From Phycisphaerae bacterium (GTDB lineage Bacteria; Planctomycetota; Phycisphaerae; UBA1845), in the NCBI GenBank assembly GCA_024102815.1, contig JAGFJJ010000057.1, positions 1-64,000 on the forward strand: 64,000 nucleotides of DNA. The letters run 5' to 3'. Shown one piece after another: positions 53,836 through 63,214 of this stretch (positions are counted from its first letter, which is position 1; each line of letters starts with the position of its first letter). Below the pieces are notes generated by a model. It had not been told where the DNA came from. It did no database searches and saw nothing but the letters and a program-made list of their open reading frames with translations. A program made the translations under genes and the position numbers.

Positions 53836-55179
53836 TCACAGGATAAATCGGCTCAGGTCGGCGTCCTGGCTCACGTCCGCGAGGCGTTCGTTCACCTTGG
53901 CCGCGTCTATGACCACCGTTTCCCCGGCTCGGTCGGGGGCCTCGAAGCTGAGGTCTTCCATCAGCTTTTCCATGATGGTCATCAGCCGGCGGGCGCCGAT
54001 GTTCTCCGTCGACTGGTTTACCCGCTGGGCGATGTCGGCCAGGGCGACGATGGCGTCGTCCGTGAATTTGACCGTGACGCCTTCCGTGCCGAGCAGGGCG
54101 ATTTGCTGCCTGGTAAGGGCGTTTTCCGGCTCGCGGAGGATGCGGATGAAGTCGTCGCGGCTGAGCGCGTCGAGCTCGACGCGGATGGGTAACCGGCCCT
54201 GGAGCTCGGGCATGAGCTCACTGGGCTTGGTGGCATGGAACGCCCCCGCGGCAATAAAAAGAATATGGTCCGTCCGGACCGGCCCGTATCGCGTGGTGAC
54301 CGTGCAGCCCTCGATAATGGGCAGCAGGTCGCGCTGCACGCCCTGCCGGGAGACATCCGGCCCATGCTGCGAGCTCGGTCCGGCAAGTTTGTCGATCTCG
54401 TCAAGAAACACGAGCCCCGAGGTCTCCGTCCGCCGCAGGGCAATCTCCTGCACCTTCTCCCGATCGATGAGGCGGTCACATTGCTGCTGGAAGAGGATGC
54501 CCCGCGCCTCGCGAATGGGAATCGAGCGCAGCTTGGATTGCGTCGGCATCAGCTTCTCCATGAAGCTCTGAAAGTCGGGGTCGAGCTGATCCATCCCCAC
54601 CGTGGCCATGATGCCCGTCGGCGCCGCCCGCGTCTCCACTCGAATCTCGACCATGCGCTCCTCGAGGTCGCCCGCGCGGAGTTGGGCGCGAAGCTTTTCT
54701 CGATTCCGGCGGCGTCGCTCGGCGATGTCCCCGTCGCCTTCGGAGACGGACCGATCCGCCTCCGTGGCGGGAATCAATGCGTCGAGAAGTTGTTCTTCGG
54801 TCAGGCGATCGGCTTCGGCGCGGACCACTTCCGTCTGCTCCGTCCGGACCATGTGAATGGCCAGTTCCACGAGGTCGCGGATGAGGCTCTCCACGTCGCG
54901 CCCGTGGTAGCCGACTTCGGTGAACTTCGTCGCTTCCACCTTGATGAACGGCGCGTTGACCAGTCCCGCCAGTCGCCGGGCAATCTCCGTCTTCCCCACG
55001 CCGGTCGGGCCGATCAGGATCATGTTCGCGGGCATCACCTCGTTGGACAGCTCTTCGGGAAGCTGTTGCCTCCGCCAGCGGTTACGAATGGCAACGGCCG
55101 CGGCGCGTTTGGCCTTGTCCTGCCCGATGATGTAACGGTCGAGCGCGGCGACGATTTCCTTGGGTGTCAGTTCGCTCAT
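53836..55179 (-). CDS. hslU: ATP-dependent protease ATPase subunit HslU
   Basis: 447 residues, the normal length. It is the AAA+ unfoldase of the HslUV protease. Motifs: Walker A GPTGVGKT near residue 57, pore loop and GYHGRDVE, an acidic/basic I-domain at about 110-240, Walker B LVFLDEID, sensor RLPIRVEL and the C-terminal SRFIL, which docks into HslV. No hslV is directly adjacent; the upstream gene is alaS. The ATG at 55179 has GAAAGAG upstream. Confidence 0.95.
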   Translation of the reverse strand: MSELTPKEIVAALDRYIIGQDKAKRAAAVAIRNRWRRQQLPEELSNEVMPANMILIGPTGVGKTEIARRLAGLVNAPFIKVEATKFTEVGYHGRDVESLIRDLVELAIHMVRTEQTEVVRAEADRLTEEQLLDALIPATEADRSVSEGDGDIAERRRRNREKLRAQLRAGDLEERMVEIRVETRAAPTGIMATVGMDQLDPDFQSFMEKLMPTQSKLRSIPIREARGILFQQQCDRLIDREKVQEIALRRTETSGLVFLDEIDKLAGPSSQHGPDVSRQGVQRDLLPIIEGCTVTTRYGPVRTDHILFIAAGAFHATKPSELMPELQGRLPIRVELDALSRDDFIRILREPENALTRQQIALLGTEGVTVKFTDDAIVALADIAQRVNQSTENIGARRLMTIMEKLMEDLSFEAPDRAGETVVIDAAKVNERLADVSQDADLSRFIL

Positions 55180-55210
55180 GTTCTCTTTCGTGATTCGTCC
55201 TCGCGGACGC

Positions 55211-58198
55211 TCATGACATCTTGCCGGTGATGAATTCGCGGGCGCGATCGAGGGCCTTGCTCAGACCGGCCGGATCGGTTCCGCCCCCCTGGGCCATGTC
55301 GGGACGACCGCCGCCCTTGCCGCCCACCAGCGGGGCGATTTCCTTGATGACATCGCCGGCTTTGATCCCGCGTTCCACCACGGCCTTGCTCATCCCCGCC
55401 AGCAGGGTCACCTTGCCCTCGTCGGCGAATCCCAGCACGACGGCCGAGGCGGAGGTCTTCTGGCGGACCCAATCCACCGCGCCGCGAAGAGCATCGGCCT
55501 GGGCCGCTGGTACCTCACCGATCACGACCTTCACACCGCCCGTTTCGGTCGCGCCGCCGAGCAACTCCTCGACGCGATCCATCACGGCCGATCCGGCGTC
55601 CGCGGCTGCCGACTTCGCCTGCTGCTTGACGACCTTCTGCACGTCGGTGATGCGTTGCTGGATTGTATGTCGAACAAGAAGCGGTACGGGAAGTTCGCCG
55701 ATCTTCTGCTGGAGGGCGGCGACCCGTGTGGGCAGATCGGGCGCGCCCTGTCGCGCGACGTTGTCCAGCTCATCACAAATGGCGAGCAGCTCCTCGCCAT
55801 ATGCCACGGCTCTCTTCGCCGTCTCGCCGCTGACCGCGACGATGCGTCGCACGCCCTTGGCCACCGCTTCCTCCTCGGTGATGACAATGCGCTCGGCCTC
55901 GCGCGAGTTTTTCAGGTGCGTCCCGCCGCAGAACTCGACGGAGTATTGCATCCACTTGGGGTCCGTGGGGCTCTTCATGAGCCAGTCGGACGCGCCGGCC
56001 TGCTTCGCGTTTTCCTCGGAAATGGGGGCCCCGATGGACACCACGCGAACCACGTCGGGGTATTTCTCTCCGAACACGGCGCGGAGTGTATTAATCTTCA
56101 AGGCCGCTTTCTGTTCGACCTCGTCGGTGTACACCTTTTGATCTTCCGCCACCTGCTTGTTGCAAAGCTGCTCGATCTTCTCGATCTCCTCGGGCGTCAG
56201 GGCCTTGGGATGGGAGAAGTCGAATCGGGTCTTCTCGGGATCGACCAGCGATCCCTTCTGCTGCACGTGACTGCCCAGCACCTCGCGCAAGGCCCAGTTG
56301 AGGATGTGCGTGGACGTGTGGTTCTTTGTCGTGAACTCCCGAGTTTCCCCATCTACATACAAGTGAACTTCTGTCGCATCCTCGTCGTGAATGGTACCTG
56401 TTTTCACGCATCCAATATGAAAATGAACGTCGCCGACGCGAATCGTACTTCGTATACTCACTCTACCTTCCGGAAGGACAATCTCGCCGCGGTCACCAAC
56501 CTGCCCGCCAGATTCTGCATAAAAAGGCGACTCGGTCACCGCGATGGCCACCTGATCTCCTTCGTTGGCGACTTCTGGGAAGTAGCCGTTGCCCCGAGCC
56601 ACGAATATCTTTACAAACGAACTAGAAGCGACCTCTAACGACGAATAGCCAAGAAAGCGTGTGTAAGGAACAGTTCCTGATTTGACAATCTCCATTAGAG
56701 AGCATTGGTCCGGTCCGCCCTCGGACGCCGCTCCTCTTGCCCTCTCCCTCGCCCCTTCCATCAACCTCTCGTATTCCCCGATGTCGATCGTCAGCCCCCG
56801 CTCTTCGGCCATGAGCTCGGTCAGGTCGATGGGGAATCCGTAGGTGTCGTGAAGCTTGAAGGCGTCGTCGCCACGGATCTTGCCGTGGTGGTGACGCTCG
56901 GCGTGGTCGGCCGCTTCGGCGAACAGGCGCATGCCCCGATCGAGCGTCCGCAGAAACGACGCTTCTTCGTCACGTATCATCTCCGCGATGTACTTCGCAT
57001 TATCGCGTGGCGTCGCCGGCACCGGGCCGACGCGCAGCTCCGGGAAGAAGTCGCCCATGTGCGCAACGAGCGGCTCGACGAGATCGCACACGAACGGCTC
57101 GTGCATGTTCATGTACTGCCGGCCGTAGCGCACCGCCCGGCGGAGGATGCGCCGCAGGACGTACCCGCGACCCTCGTTCGAGGGGATGGCCCCGTCGGTC
57201 AGGGCGAAGGTAAGGCAGCGCACGTGATCCGCGATCACGCGATAACTCACGTCGACCATGATCTGGTCGATTTCAGATTTGGGACTTTGGAGGTCGGATC
57301 GGCCGATTTCTTCCCCTTCGTGGCTCCGTGGCTCCGTCGCTTCATGGCTTGGCAGTGTTCCCGCATACGGCGGCGCCCCCGTCCGCTTGCGGATCGCCTC
57401 GAAGATCGGCGTGAACACGTCCGTGTCGTAGTTGCTCACCTTGCCGAGCTTGTTTCGCTCCATGCCCTGGAGCACGGCGCAGAGTCGCTCGAAGCCCATG
57501 CCCGTGTCCACGTGGCGTGCGGGCAGGGGACTGAGCTTGCCGTCGGCCCCGCGGTTGAACTGGATGAACACCAGGTTCCAGATTTCCATTACGCGGGCGT
57601 CGCCCTTGTTGACCAAACCGGCCCCCGACTTGTCTGGAGTCAGGTCAATGTGAATCTCGCTGCACGGCCCGCACGGTCCGGTATCGCCCATCTCCCAGAA
57701 GTTGTCCTTCTTGTTGCCCGGGTGGATGTGCGACGGATCGATGTCCGTCACCGTACGCCATAGCGCGGCCGCCTCGCTGTCCGGTTCGAGGCCGTCGTGG
57801 GCGTCGCCTTCAAAGTAGGTCGCGTGCAAGCGTGACTTGTCGATGCCCCAGACTGCCGTGAGCAGCTCCCACGCCCACTCGATGGCCTCCTTCTTGAAGT
57901 AGTCACCGAAAGACCAGTTCCCCAACATTTCGAAGAAGGTGTGGTGATAGGTATCCTGTCCGACGTCGTCGAGGTCGTTGTGCTTGCCGCCGGCACGGAT
58001 GCACTTCTGGGTGTCGGCCGCGCGCCGGTAAGGGCGCGAACCGGTGCCGAGGAACACGTCCTTGAACTGGTTCATCCCCGCGTTGGTGAACATGAGCGTG
58101 GGGTCGTCGAAGGGCACGACCGGAGACGAATCCACGATCGCGTGGTCCTTGGAACGGAAGAAATCCAGGAACTGCTGTCGAATCTGTCGGGACTGCAT
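55211..58198 (-). CDS. alaS: Alanyl-tRNA synthetase with an in-frame low-complexity insertion
   Basis: 995 residues from the ATG at 58198 (MQSRQIRQQFLDFFRSKDH); upstream frame has no ribosome site. That is about 100 more than usual. Class II core motifs are present (TNAGMNQFKDVF, GNWSFGDYFKKEAI, DTGMGFERL), then the editing domain with zinc residues (NHTSTHILNWALR, EFCGGTHLKNS) and the C-terminal DHHA1-like end (VGGKGGGRPDMAQGGG). At about residues 280-310 an insertion reads SHEATEPRSHEGEE, encoded by repeat-like DNA at 57270-57360. It charges tRNA-Ala and clears mischarged Ser. Confidence 0.94.
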   Translation of the reverse strand: MQSRQIRQQFLDFFRSKDHAIVDSSPVVPFDDPTLMFTNAGMNQFKDVFLGTGSRPYRRAADTQKCIRAGGKHNDLDDVGQDTYHHTFFEMLGNWSFGDYFKKEAIEWAWELLTAVWGIDKSRLHATYFEGDAHDGLEPDSEAAALWRTVTDIDPSHIHPGNKKDNFWEMGDTGPCGPCSEIHIDLTPDKSGAGLVNKGDARVMEIWNLVFIQFNRGADGKLSPLPARHVDTGMGFERLCAVLQGMERNKLGKVSNYDTDVFTPIFEAIRKRTGAPPYAGTLPSHEATEPRSHEGEEIGRSDLQSPKSEIDQIMVDVSYRVIADHVRCLTFALTDGAIPSNEGRGYVLRRILRRAVRYGRQYMNMHEPFVCDLVEPLVAHMGDFFPELRVGPVPATPRDNAKYIAEMIRDEEASFLRTLDRGMRLFAEAADHAERHHHGKIRGDDAFKLHDTYGFPIDLTELMAEERGLTIDIGEYERLMEGARERARGAASEGGPDQCSLMEIVKSGTVPYTRFLGYSSLEVASSSFVKIFVARGNGYFPEVANEGDQVAIAVTESPFYAESGGQVGDRGEIVLPEGRVSIRSTIRVGDVHFHIGCVKTGTIHDEDATEVHLYVDGETREFTTKNHTSTHILNWALREVLGSHVQQKGSLVDPEKTRFDFSHPKALTPEEIEKIEQLCNKQVAEDQKVYTDEVEQKAALKINTLRAVFGEKYPDVVRVVSIGAPISEENAKQAGASDWLMKSPTDPKWMQYSVEFCGGTHLKNSREAERIVITEEEAVAKGVRRIVAVSGETAKRAVAYGEELLAICDELDNVARQGAPDLPTRVAALQQKIGELPVPLLVRHTIQQRITDVQKVVKQQAKSAAADAGSAVMDRVEELLGGATETGGVKVVIGEVPAAQADALRGAVDWVRQKTSASAVVLGFADEGKVTLLAGMSKAVVERGIKAGDVIKEIAPLVGGKGGGRPDMAQGGGTDPAGLSKALDRAREFITGKMS
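57270..57360. repeat. Repeat-like DNA inserted in frame in alaS
   Basis: The plus strand has GGCTCCGTGGCTCCG and CCTTCGTGGC blocks next to a low-complexity stretch GATTTCAGATTTGGGAC. These encode the extra alaS loop SHEATEPRSHEGEE and LQSPKSEIDQ in frame. Such blocks look like intergenic repetitive DNA rather than synthetase sequence. Confidence 0.6.
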
Positions 58199-58508
58199 AT
58201 TGATGGACCGTCTGTCGAGCGGAATCAAGTTCGGTGGCACCGGCAGGGACATCCGATCCCCGCTGCGGGCGATGGCACGCCGTTTTGAGCCCACCTGGGC
58301 CGAGCCTTCTCGATGCTCCAATTCCGGGGTGGAAGGTATACCCGATCGACGCGTTTGCCGCGAATCGCGCGGTCAGGACGGTCCTGAAATCTTGACACGC
58401 GTTGCCCTCGTCTTTAGCGTCCTAAACTCCCGGGCAGCCCCATCGAGCCCGGAGCGGCACCCACGGCGCGGTGGGTGGATTACGGCGTTCTTCGCAAGGG
58501 ACTGAGCC
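58199..58508. other. Divergent intergenic region between alaS and the lipoprotein gene
   Basis: About 310 bases. On the plus strand TTGACA at 58392 is a full -35 match, with a weak TAGCGT at 17 bases (58415). The motif GCGTCCTAAA (58417-58426) also occurs at 37132-37141, upstream of the M14 gene. No coding sequence is evident. Confidence 0.45.
58392..58420 (+). promoter_or_regulatory. Candidate promoter of the lipoprotein gene
   Basis: TTGACA (58392-58397), 17 bases, then TAGCGT (58415-58420); only three positions of the -10 match. The start would be near 58427, 82 bases before the ATG at 58509. Confidence 0.35.
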
Positions 58509-59087
58509 ATGCGCAGGGTCTACTGGGTCGGTGTTCTGCTGGTGGGTGCTTATCTACTTGGCGGCTGCGGCGCGAATCGCCATATCCGCTACACCATGGT
58601 GGACAATCCCACGACCCGGGCGGGGCGGGGGGAGCCGAGCACCGATGACGAGCGTCGCCCGGCCGCGTGGATTCTCGTCGATGGGAAAGAAGGGGAATTC
58701 CGCACCGACGAGCAGACCGGTATTCCGCAGATCCAGTGGTTCATCGAGAAACCGGTATCGAGCACGCCGACGTTCCGACTTGTGGTGATTCCCGAACTCC
58801 TGGGCGAGAACGTCAACGCCAACTTTGCCCTGCAGGGAGACAACCTGCCTTCTGGAGAATCCGTGTTCTACGGGTTGGCCGGTGTCGCCGGGACGTTTCA
58901 GCCGGGGACGGTGTACTCGCTGGCCGATCCGGGTCCGGCGTTCATTGTGACGAAGCAGCCTCAGAAGACGGAGGTCGAGTCCATTGGAGCGCTGCCTCCC
59001 GGTGATTATGTCTTGGCCGCTTCGGTGGAAGGCGACGCCGTGGACAAGAAGGTGCTGGCCGCGACGCGGTTCACGGTCGCGGAATGA
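58509..59087 (+). CDS. Predicted lipoprotein of unknown function
   Basis: 192 residues from the ATG at 58509, preceded by AGGGA. The lipobox VGAYLLGGCG places the lipidated Cys near residue 20. The mature part has short beta strands (FRLVVIPELLGENVNANFAL, DYVLAASVEGDA) compatible with a small envelope domain. I do not recognise the family. It converges with the acidic hypothetical gene with 7 bases between stops. Confidence 0.7.
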   Translation: MRRVYWVGVLLVGAYLLGGCGANRHIRYTMVDNPTTRAGRGEPSTDDERRPAAWILVDGKEGEFRTDEQTGIPQIQWFIEKPVSSTPTFRLVVIPELLGENVNANFALQGDNLPSGESVFYGLAGVAGTFQPGTVYSLADPGPAFIVTKQPQKTEVESIGALPPGDYVLAASVEGDAVDKKVLAATRFTVAE

Positions 59088-59094
59088 GTCGTTC

Positions 59095-59625
59095 TTATTC
59101 CTCCTCTTCTTCTTCCTCGTCGACCGTTTCGAATTCGTCCAAGGGTTCGAGCAGCGTTCCGAAAGCGATCAGATAGCCTTCGAGCATCCTCACCGCTCGG
59201 TCCCGGACTTCCGACGAATCGAGATCGGCAATCTCGTCCAGCGCGGCCGTGGTAAAAACGCAGAAGGCGCCATCCGGCGAGCGGCCGATTTCGATCGGCG
59301 GGTCGGGCCAATCGAGTCCCGCATCCGCAAAACTCTCCCCCAGCATCGCCGACGCACCACCCTCCATCTCTGATATGGCCTGCTTGATCTCCGCTTCGCG
59401 GTCGGCGTCGGTCGTGAGCAGACCGACCTGAACGGTCAGGGCCGTGGGTAACACCGCGACCTCGAACCAGCAATCGGACTCGGCATCGAATCGCGAGGAG
59501 AGCACGGAGCCGTCAGGGCTCTCCCAGCGCATGGCCGCTCCGTACCGCTCATCGGCGGCGACGGCGTCTTCGATGTATTCGCGAAACTCGTCGATGGACA
59601 TGCGGTCGTCGCCGGATAGGGCCAT
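59095..59625 (-). CDS. Acidic hypothetical protein
   Basis: 176 residues, strongly acidic, ending in seven glutamates. The body is mixed alpha/beta (FEVAVLPTALTVQVGLLTTDAD, GAFCVFTTAALDEIADLD) and soluble, with no membrane segment. Its ATG (59625) lies one base after the kinase-fold gene's stop, so they form an operon. Function unknown; the fold might resemble YbjN/CesT-like chaperones, but that is a guess. Confidence 0.6.
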   Translation of the reverse strand: MALSGDDRMSIDEFREYIEDAVAADERYGAAMRWESPDGSVLSSRFDAESDCWFEVAVLPTALTVQVGLLTTDADREAEIKQAISEMEGGASAMLGESFADAGLDWPDPPIEIGRSPDGAFCVFTTAALDEIADLDSSEVRDRAVRMLEGYLIAFGTLLEPLDEFETVDEEEEEEE

Positions 59626-59626
59626 A

Positions 59627-60436
59627 TCAAATCGTCCTTACAGTTTCGTTGTCCGAGACTCGTCCTCGCTCCCCCGGCCCGCGCCGAGGGTCCACACGTT
59701 CGAGGATGGTCCGTCGCAGCCAGGTGAACGGCCAGGTCAGCGCCCGATGCAGGCGAACGTACCACGGGCGGCGGTAGCTGTCAGCGAGTTCCTCGGCCGA
59801 TAGCTGGTCCGGCCGGGTACGTCGCTGAAGTTTCCGAAGGTGGTATAAGTCGCCGTGCTGGAAGAATCGCCGCAGGCTCGTGATCGGCCAGAGCTCGCCG
59901 CCCCAGCGACGCGGCCAATGCCAGGCGATCTGAAAGTCGATGAGATAAGGCCGGCCGTCGTCCCCGACGAGCACGTTCTCGCACTTCTCCAGGTCGACGT
60001 AGGCCATGCCGCGGCGGTGAACTTCGCCCACGATTTCGCGCAGCCGGGCGTGGAAATCATCGGCGACATGCTCTCCCTTGCGGAGGGCGTGCCCGGCGAT
60101 GTACTCGCGGACCAGGCCGGTGCGTTCGTAATGATCGACAAGCCGCGGTACGCCGTCGACTCTGTGCAGCTTACCCAACGCGCCGGCTTCCCGGTTAGCC
60201 AGCCACCGGCCCACCCACCGGAGCGGGAACCCGAAGAATCGTGCCCGACGGTTGATTTTCAGCACAACTTTGCCCGTATCTCCTTCGTACATGGCAGTAG
60301 CGGCGAAGAAATCGTGCTTGAAGACCTGTCGGAGACGGTAAGTTTTGCCGTCCGCGGAAATCGTCGGCGGCATCGGCTCTCGTCCCAGAGCGAGCAGCAC
60401 AGCGGGCACATTGCGTCGGCCTTGTTGATCTGCCAT
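59627..60436 (-). CDS. Protein-kinase-fold protein (RIO/LPS-kinase-like)
   Basis: 269 residues from the ATG at 60436; the frame upstream overlaps the divergent gene and is not used. Kinase-like features: Lys in GKVVLKINRRARF, then REYIAGHALRKGEH, the catalytic loop MAYVDLEKCENVLV (Asp and Asn present, His absent) and DFQ in place of DFG. A basic C-terminal helical part (HRALTWPFTWLRRTILERV) suggests membrane contact. Such proteins phosphorylate lipid A/core sugars or proteins; the substrate here is unknown. It is divergent from the O-antigen-ligase-like gene. Confidence 0.72.
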   Translation of the reverse strand: MADQQGRRNVPAVLLALGREPMPPTISADGKTYRLRQVFKHDFFAATAMYEGDTGKVVLKINRRARFFGFPLRWVGRWLANREAGALGKLHRVDGVPRLVDHYERTGLVREYIAGHALRKGEHVADDFHARLREIVGEVHRRGMAYVDLEKCENVLVGDDGRPYLIDFQIAWHWPRRWGGELWPITSLRRFFQHGDLYHLRKLQRRTRPDQLSAEELADSYRRPWYVRLHRALTWPFTWLRRTILERVDPRRGPGERGRVSDNETVRTI

Positions 60437-60576
60437 GTTCCGCCCCTGAACCCGCCGCGTGATGGATGCCTCGGCCCCTCTTGTGGTGAGAGGACTTGGC
60501 GCGATTGTATTTCCGACCCGCGGCGTTTCCAATGCCCGATCGGCAATCAGTGCGATTTCGAAAGTGACCCGAGTCG

Positions 60577-63024
60577 ATGCCACGTGCCCACGCTCAGACA
60601 ACCGCCGCTGGCTTGCGATTCCTTTCGCTGGTCGTGCTCGTGCTCGTCGTATCCCTTCGCCCGATGATCGCCGAGTCGTACGACACGGCGCGGAGCCCAT
60701 TCGGGTCAGCAATCTCACAGATTGCCGACCCGACGCCCGTGCGGACGCTCGTTCTCGACGTGAGCATTCTTCTTGCCGCCTGCGCCTCCCTCGTTGCCCA
60801 CCGAATGGAACGCAGCAGACGTCCTCGCTGGCCCGGCCTCGAGTGGGGCCTCGCGCTCTGCGCGTTCGCGGCGCTGATCTCGTGCGTATTCGCCGGCCAG
60901 AAGCGCCTCGCCATCAATGGGGCGATCGACTGGCTCTGCCTGCCGATTCTCGCCCTGACCCTGGCGGACCTCCTGCGCCGCGACGGCCAGCGTCGCCTGC
61001 TCCTCGCCGCGATCCTCGGTGCAGCCGCGACGCAGGTCGCCACCGGCGTCGAGCAATACCGCGGTTTCGAGGACACCTGGGCCCAATACCAGCAGCACAA
61101 GGCCGAGTTCTGGGCGGCTCAGGGAATCCAGCCCGGCGACGGGCGTATCGAGCTCTTCGAACGCCGGGCAAACTCCCGCGAGATTCAGGCGAGCTTCCCC
61201 CACAGCAACGTCGCCGCGTCGTACTTCCTGCTCTGCGTCTTTGCCGCGGCCGGTGCAGCACTGGACCGCTGGCGCGTGGCCGTCGCATCTCGCGCCGCGC
61301 CGCAGTTGCTGCTCGCCTTGGGCTCCACGGCGCTTGCCGCGGCACTGGTTGGCACACTCGCCTTTACGGGAAGCCTCGGCGCCATGCTCGCAGGTGTCGC
61401 GGGGCTGGCACTATGGATCGTCGTTATCGCGCTCCGATCATGGATCGCGCGTCACCGGCGACTCGCCCTGCGCATCGGCTGGGGCGTCGCGCTCGCGGCC
61501 GCGGTCGCGTTCATCTCCTGGGGGCTGATCCGCCAATCCTTCCCCAGCATGTCACTGACTTTTCGCTGGCAATACTGGACCGCCGCCGCCAGGATGATCG
61601 CCGACCATCCGTTGACCGGCGTGGGGCGGGAGAACTTCGGCCGGCACTACCTCCAGTACAAGTCCATCGCCAGTCCGGAAGAAGTGAGCAATCCACACAA
61701 TTTCCTGGTGCAGTTCGCCGCGGACTGGGGCCTTCTGGGCCTGGCCGGCGCGATCGTCCTTCTCGTCGCCGGCGTCAACGCCGTGACCCGACCACGAGCC
61801 AATCCGCCCCCGTCACCGGAAGCAAATGACGCCGACCCCAGGGATGTCCGAACCTCCGCAGGGGGGATCAGCAAGGATACTCCGCTCACCGCGCTCGATT
61901 CTCCCCGCCGAGCCGTCATCTGGATGTGCCTCCTGATTGCCTCGATCACGCTGCTCCGCCTTCCGTTGCTTGGCTCCGAAAATTTCGCGTTTCTCTACTA
62001 CAACTCCGTACTGGCGGCCCTGTCCTTCGCCATCGGATTCATCATGGTCGCGATGCCGAGAACGGCAGCCCCTGCGATCGCGCCGCCCTCAACCCGCATC
62101 GCGAACGACGGCGTCGCCCCGCGCGTCATTCAATTCGATCTCGCCATCGCCGTCGGGCTGTTCGCCTTTCTCGTGAGCGACCTGATCAACTTCTCCTTGT
62201 TCGTGCCCGGTTCCGCAACGACGTTCTTCGCCTTCCTCGGATTGGCGCTGTCCACACGTCGCACGAACGCCTCTTCTGAGCAGCAGGCTTTAGCCTGCGC
62301 GAACACTAGGCCGCCAAAACCTGGCACAGTGAGCTCCGCGATGGCCTACCTTCGTCGAACCTCGCCGCTGCCCTACGTAACCGGCGCCCTCGCGTTTGCC
62401 GCGATCTTTCTCGGTCTCATCCCCGTCGCATGCTCAGCGCACGCCTTGGCCGAGGCGCGACGACTGACGGCCGAACCCTATTCCGGCGAGCCCCTCTATC
62501 ATCCCGCCTATCCCGCGTTCCAACGTGCCGCCGACCTCGATCCCTTCGACTCCACGGCGTTGCGGGAATGTTCGCTCTGGCTCTTCTCCCTCGCGGAATC
62601 GATCCCGCCGGAGAATGACGCCGCCCGCCAATATGCCCTTCAGGCGCTACGAATGGCCCGCGTCACGCGCGATCCGTACGATCTGTCCTCCCGTCGTCGC
62701 CTGGCCCGCATCGACATGGCCCTGGGCAATCGCACCGGCGACGAGAAGGACTACCGCGCCGCCGTCGCCGCTGCGGAAGCCGCCCTGCGCCTCTACCCCG
62801 AAAGTCCCGAATCCCTGATCCTCCTGGCCGACATCGAGCGCGGGGCCGCGGATGGCATGAACGCGGCGGATCTTCGTGCCCGCGCCGTCGAGCACTACCG
62901 CGCCGCCCTGGACATGGACCGCTCCCGCCCGCCGTGGGCGGAGTTCAACCGCCTCCCGCAGCGCGAGGTCGAACGAGTCGAGAAGGCCATTGCGGAAATG
63001 ACAATGCCGGCCCGAGGCGAGTAG
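60577..63024 (+). CDS. O-antigen ligase/polymerase (Wzy/WaaL-like) membrane protein with C-terminal TPR-like region
   Basis: 815 residues. About ten to twelve membrane segments fill residues 10-620 (FLSLVVLVLVVSL, GLALCAFAALISCVF, LALGSTALAAALVGTLAF). The O-antigen ligase signature region is near 330-390 (FRWQYWTAAARMIADHPLTGVGRENF, HNFLVQFAADWG). Cytoplasmic-loop-like inserts lie near 400-430 and 555-585; the second includes a palindrome-bearing stretch. The C-terminal 170 residues are soluble with TPR-like helices (ALQALRMARVTRDPYDLSS). Likely joins or polymerises surface polysaccharide. Confidence 0.83.
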   Translation: MPRAHAQTTAAGLRFLSLVVLVLVVSLRPMIAESYDTARSPFGSAISQIADPTPVRTLVLDVSILLAACASLVAHRMERSRRPRWPGLEWGLALCAFAALISCVFAGQKRLAINGAIDWLCLPILALTLADLLRRDGQRRLLLAAILGAAATQVATGVEQYRGFEDTWAQYQQHKAEFWAAQGIQPGDGRIELFERRANSREIQASFPHSNVAASYFLLCVFAAAGAALDRWRVAVASRAAPQLLLALGSTALAAALVGTLAFTGSLGAMLAGVAGLALWIVVIALRSWIARHRRLALRIGWGVALAAAVAFISWGLIRQSFPSMSLTFRWQYWTAAARMIADHPLTGVGRENFGRHYLQYKSIASPEEVSNPHNFLVQFAADWGLLGLAGAIVLLVAGVNAVTRPRANPPPSPEANDADPRDVRTSAGGISKDTPLTALDSPRRAVIWMCLLIASITLLRLPLLGSENFAFLYYNSVLAALSFAIGFIMVAMPRTAAPAIAPPSTRIANDGVAPRVIQFDLAIAVGLFAFLVSDLINFSLFVPGSATTFFAFLGLALSTRRTNASSEQQALACANTRPPKPGTVSSAMAYLRRTSPLPYVTGALAFAAIFLGLIPVACSAHALAEARRLTAEPYSGEPLYHPAYPAFQRAADLDPFDSTALRECSLWLFSLAESIPPENDAARQYALQALRMARVTRDPYDLSSRRRLARIDMALGNRTGDEKDYRAAVAAAEAALRLYPESPESLILLADIERGAADGMNAADLRARAVEHYRAALDMDRSRPPWAEFNRLPQREVERVEKAIAEMTMPARGE
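62283..62298. repeat. Palindromic element GCAGGCT-TT-AGCCTGC inside the ligase gene
   Basis: A perfect 7-bp inverted repeat inside codons for the loop SSEQQALACANTRPPKPG. The loop lies between membrane segments, where insertions are tolerated. It looks like an inserted short palindromic repeat rather than ligase sequence; other copies were not found in this window. Confidence 0.55.
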
Positions 63025-63214
63025 CATTGAGCAGCCTACCCGGCCCGGTGTCGGAGCGATTCTCGGCAGGCGTGTGCTGGACCGCCGAATCGGCCGCAGC
63101 GAGCGTTCAGGCATCCGTCTTGCCGCATGGCTACGCGTCACGGGAGGCGCGATGATCGTTGGGATCGGTATACTGTTTCTCGTCGCAACCACGTAGATGT
63201 AAAGGAAGGACTGC

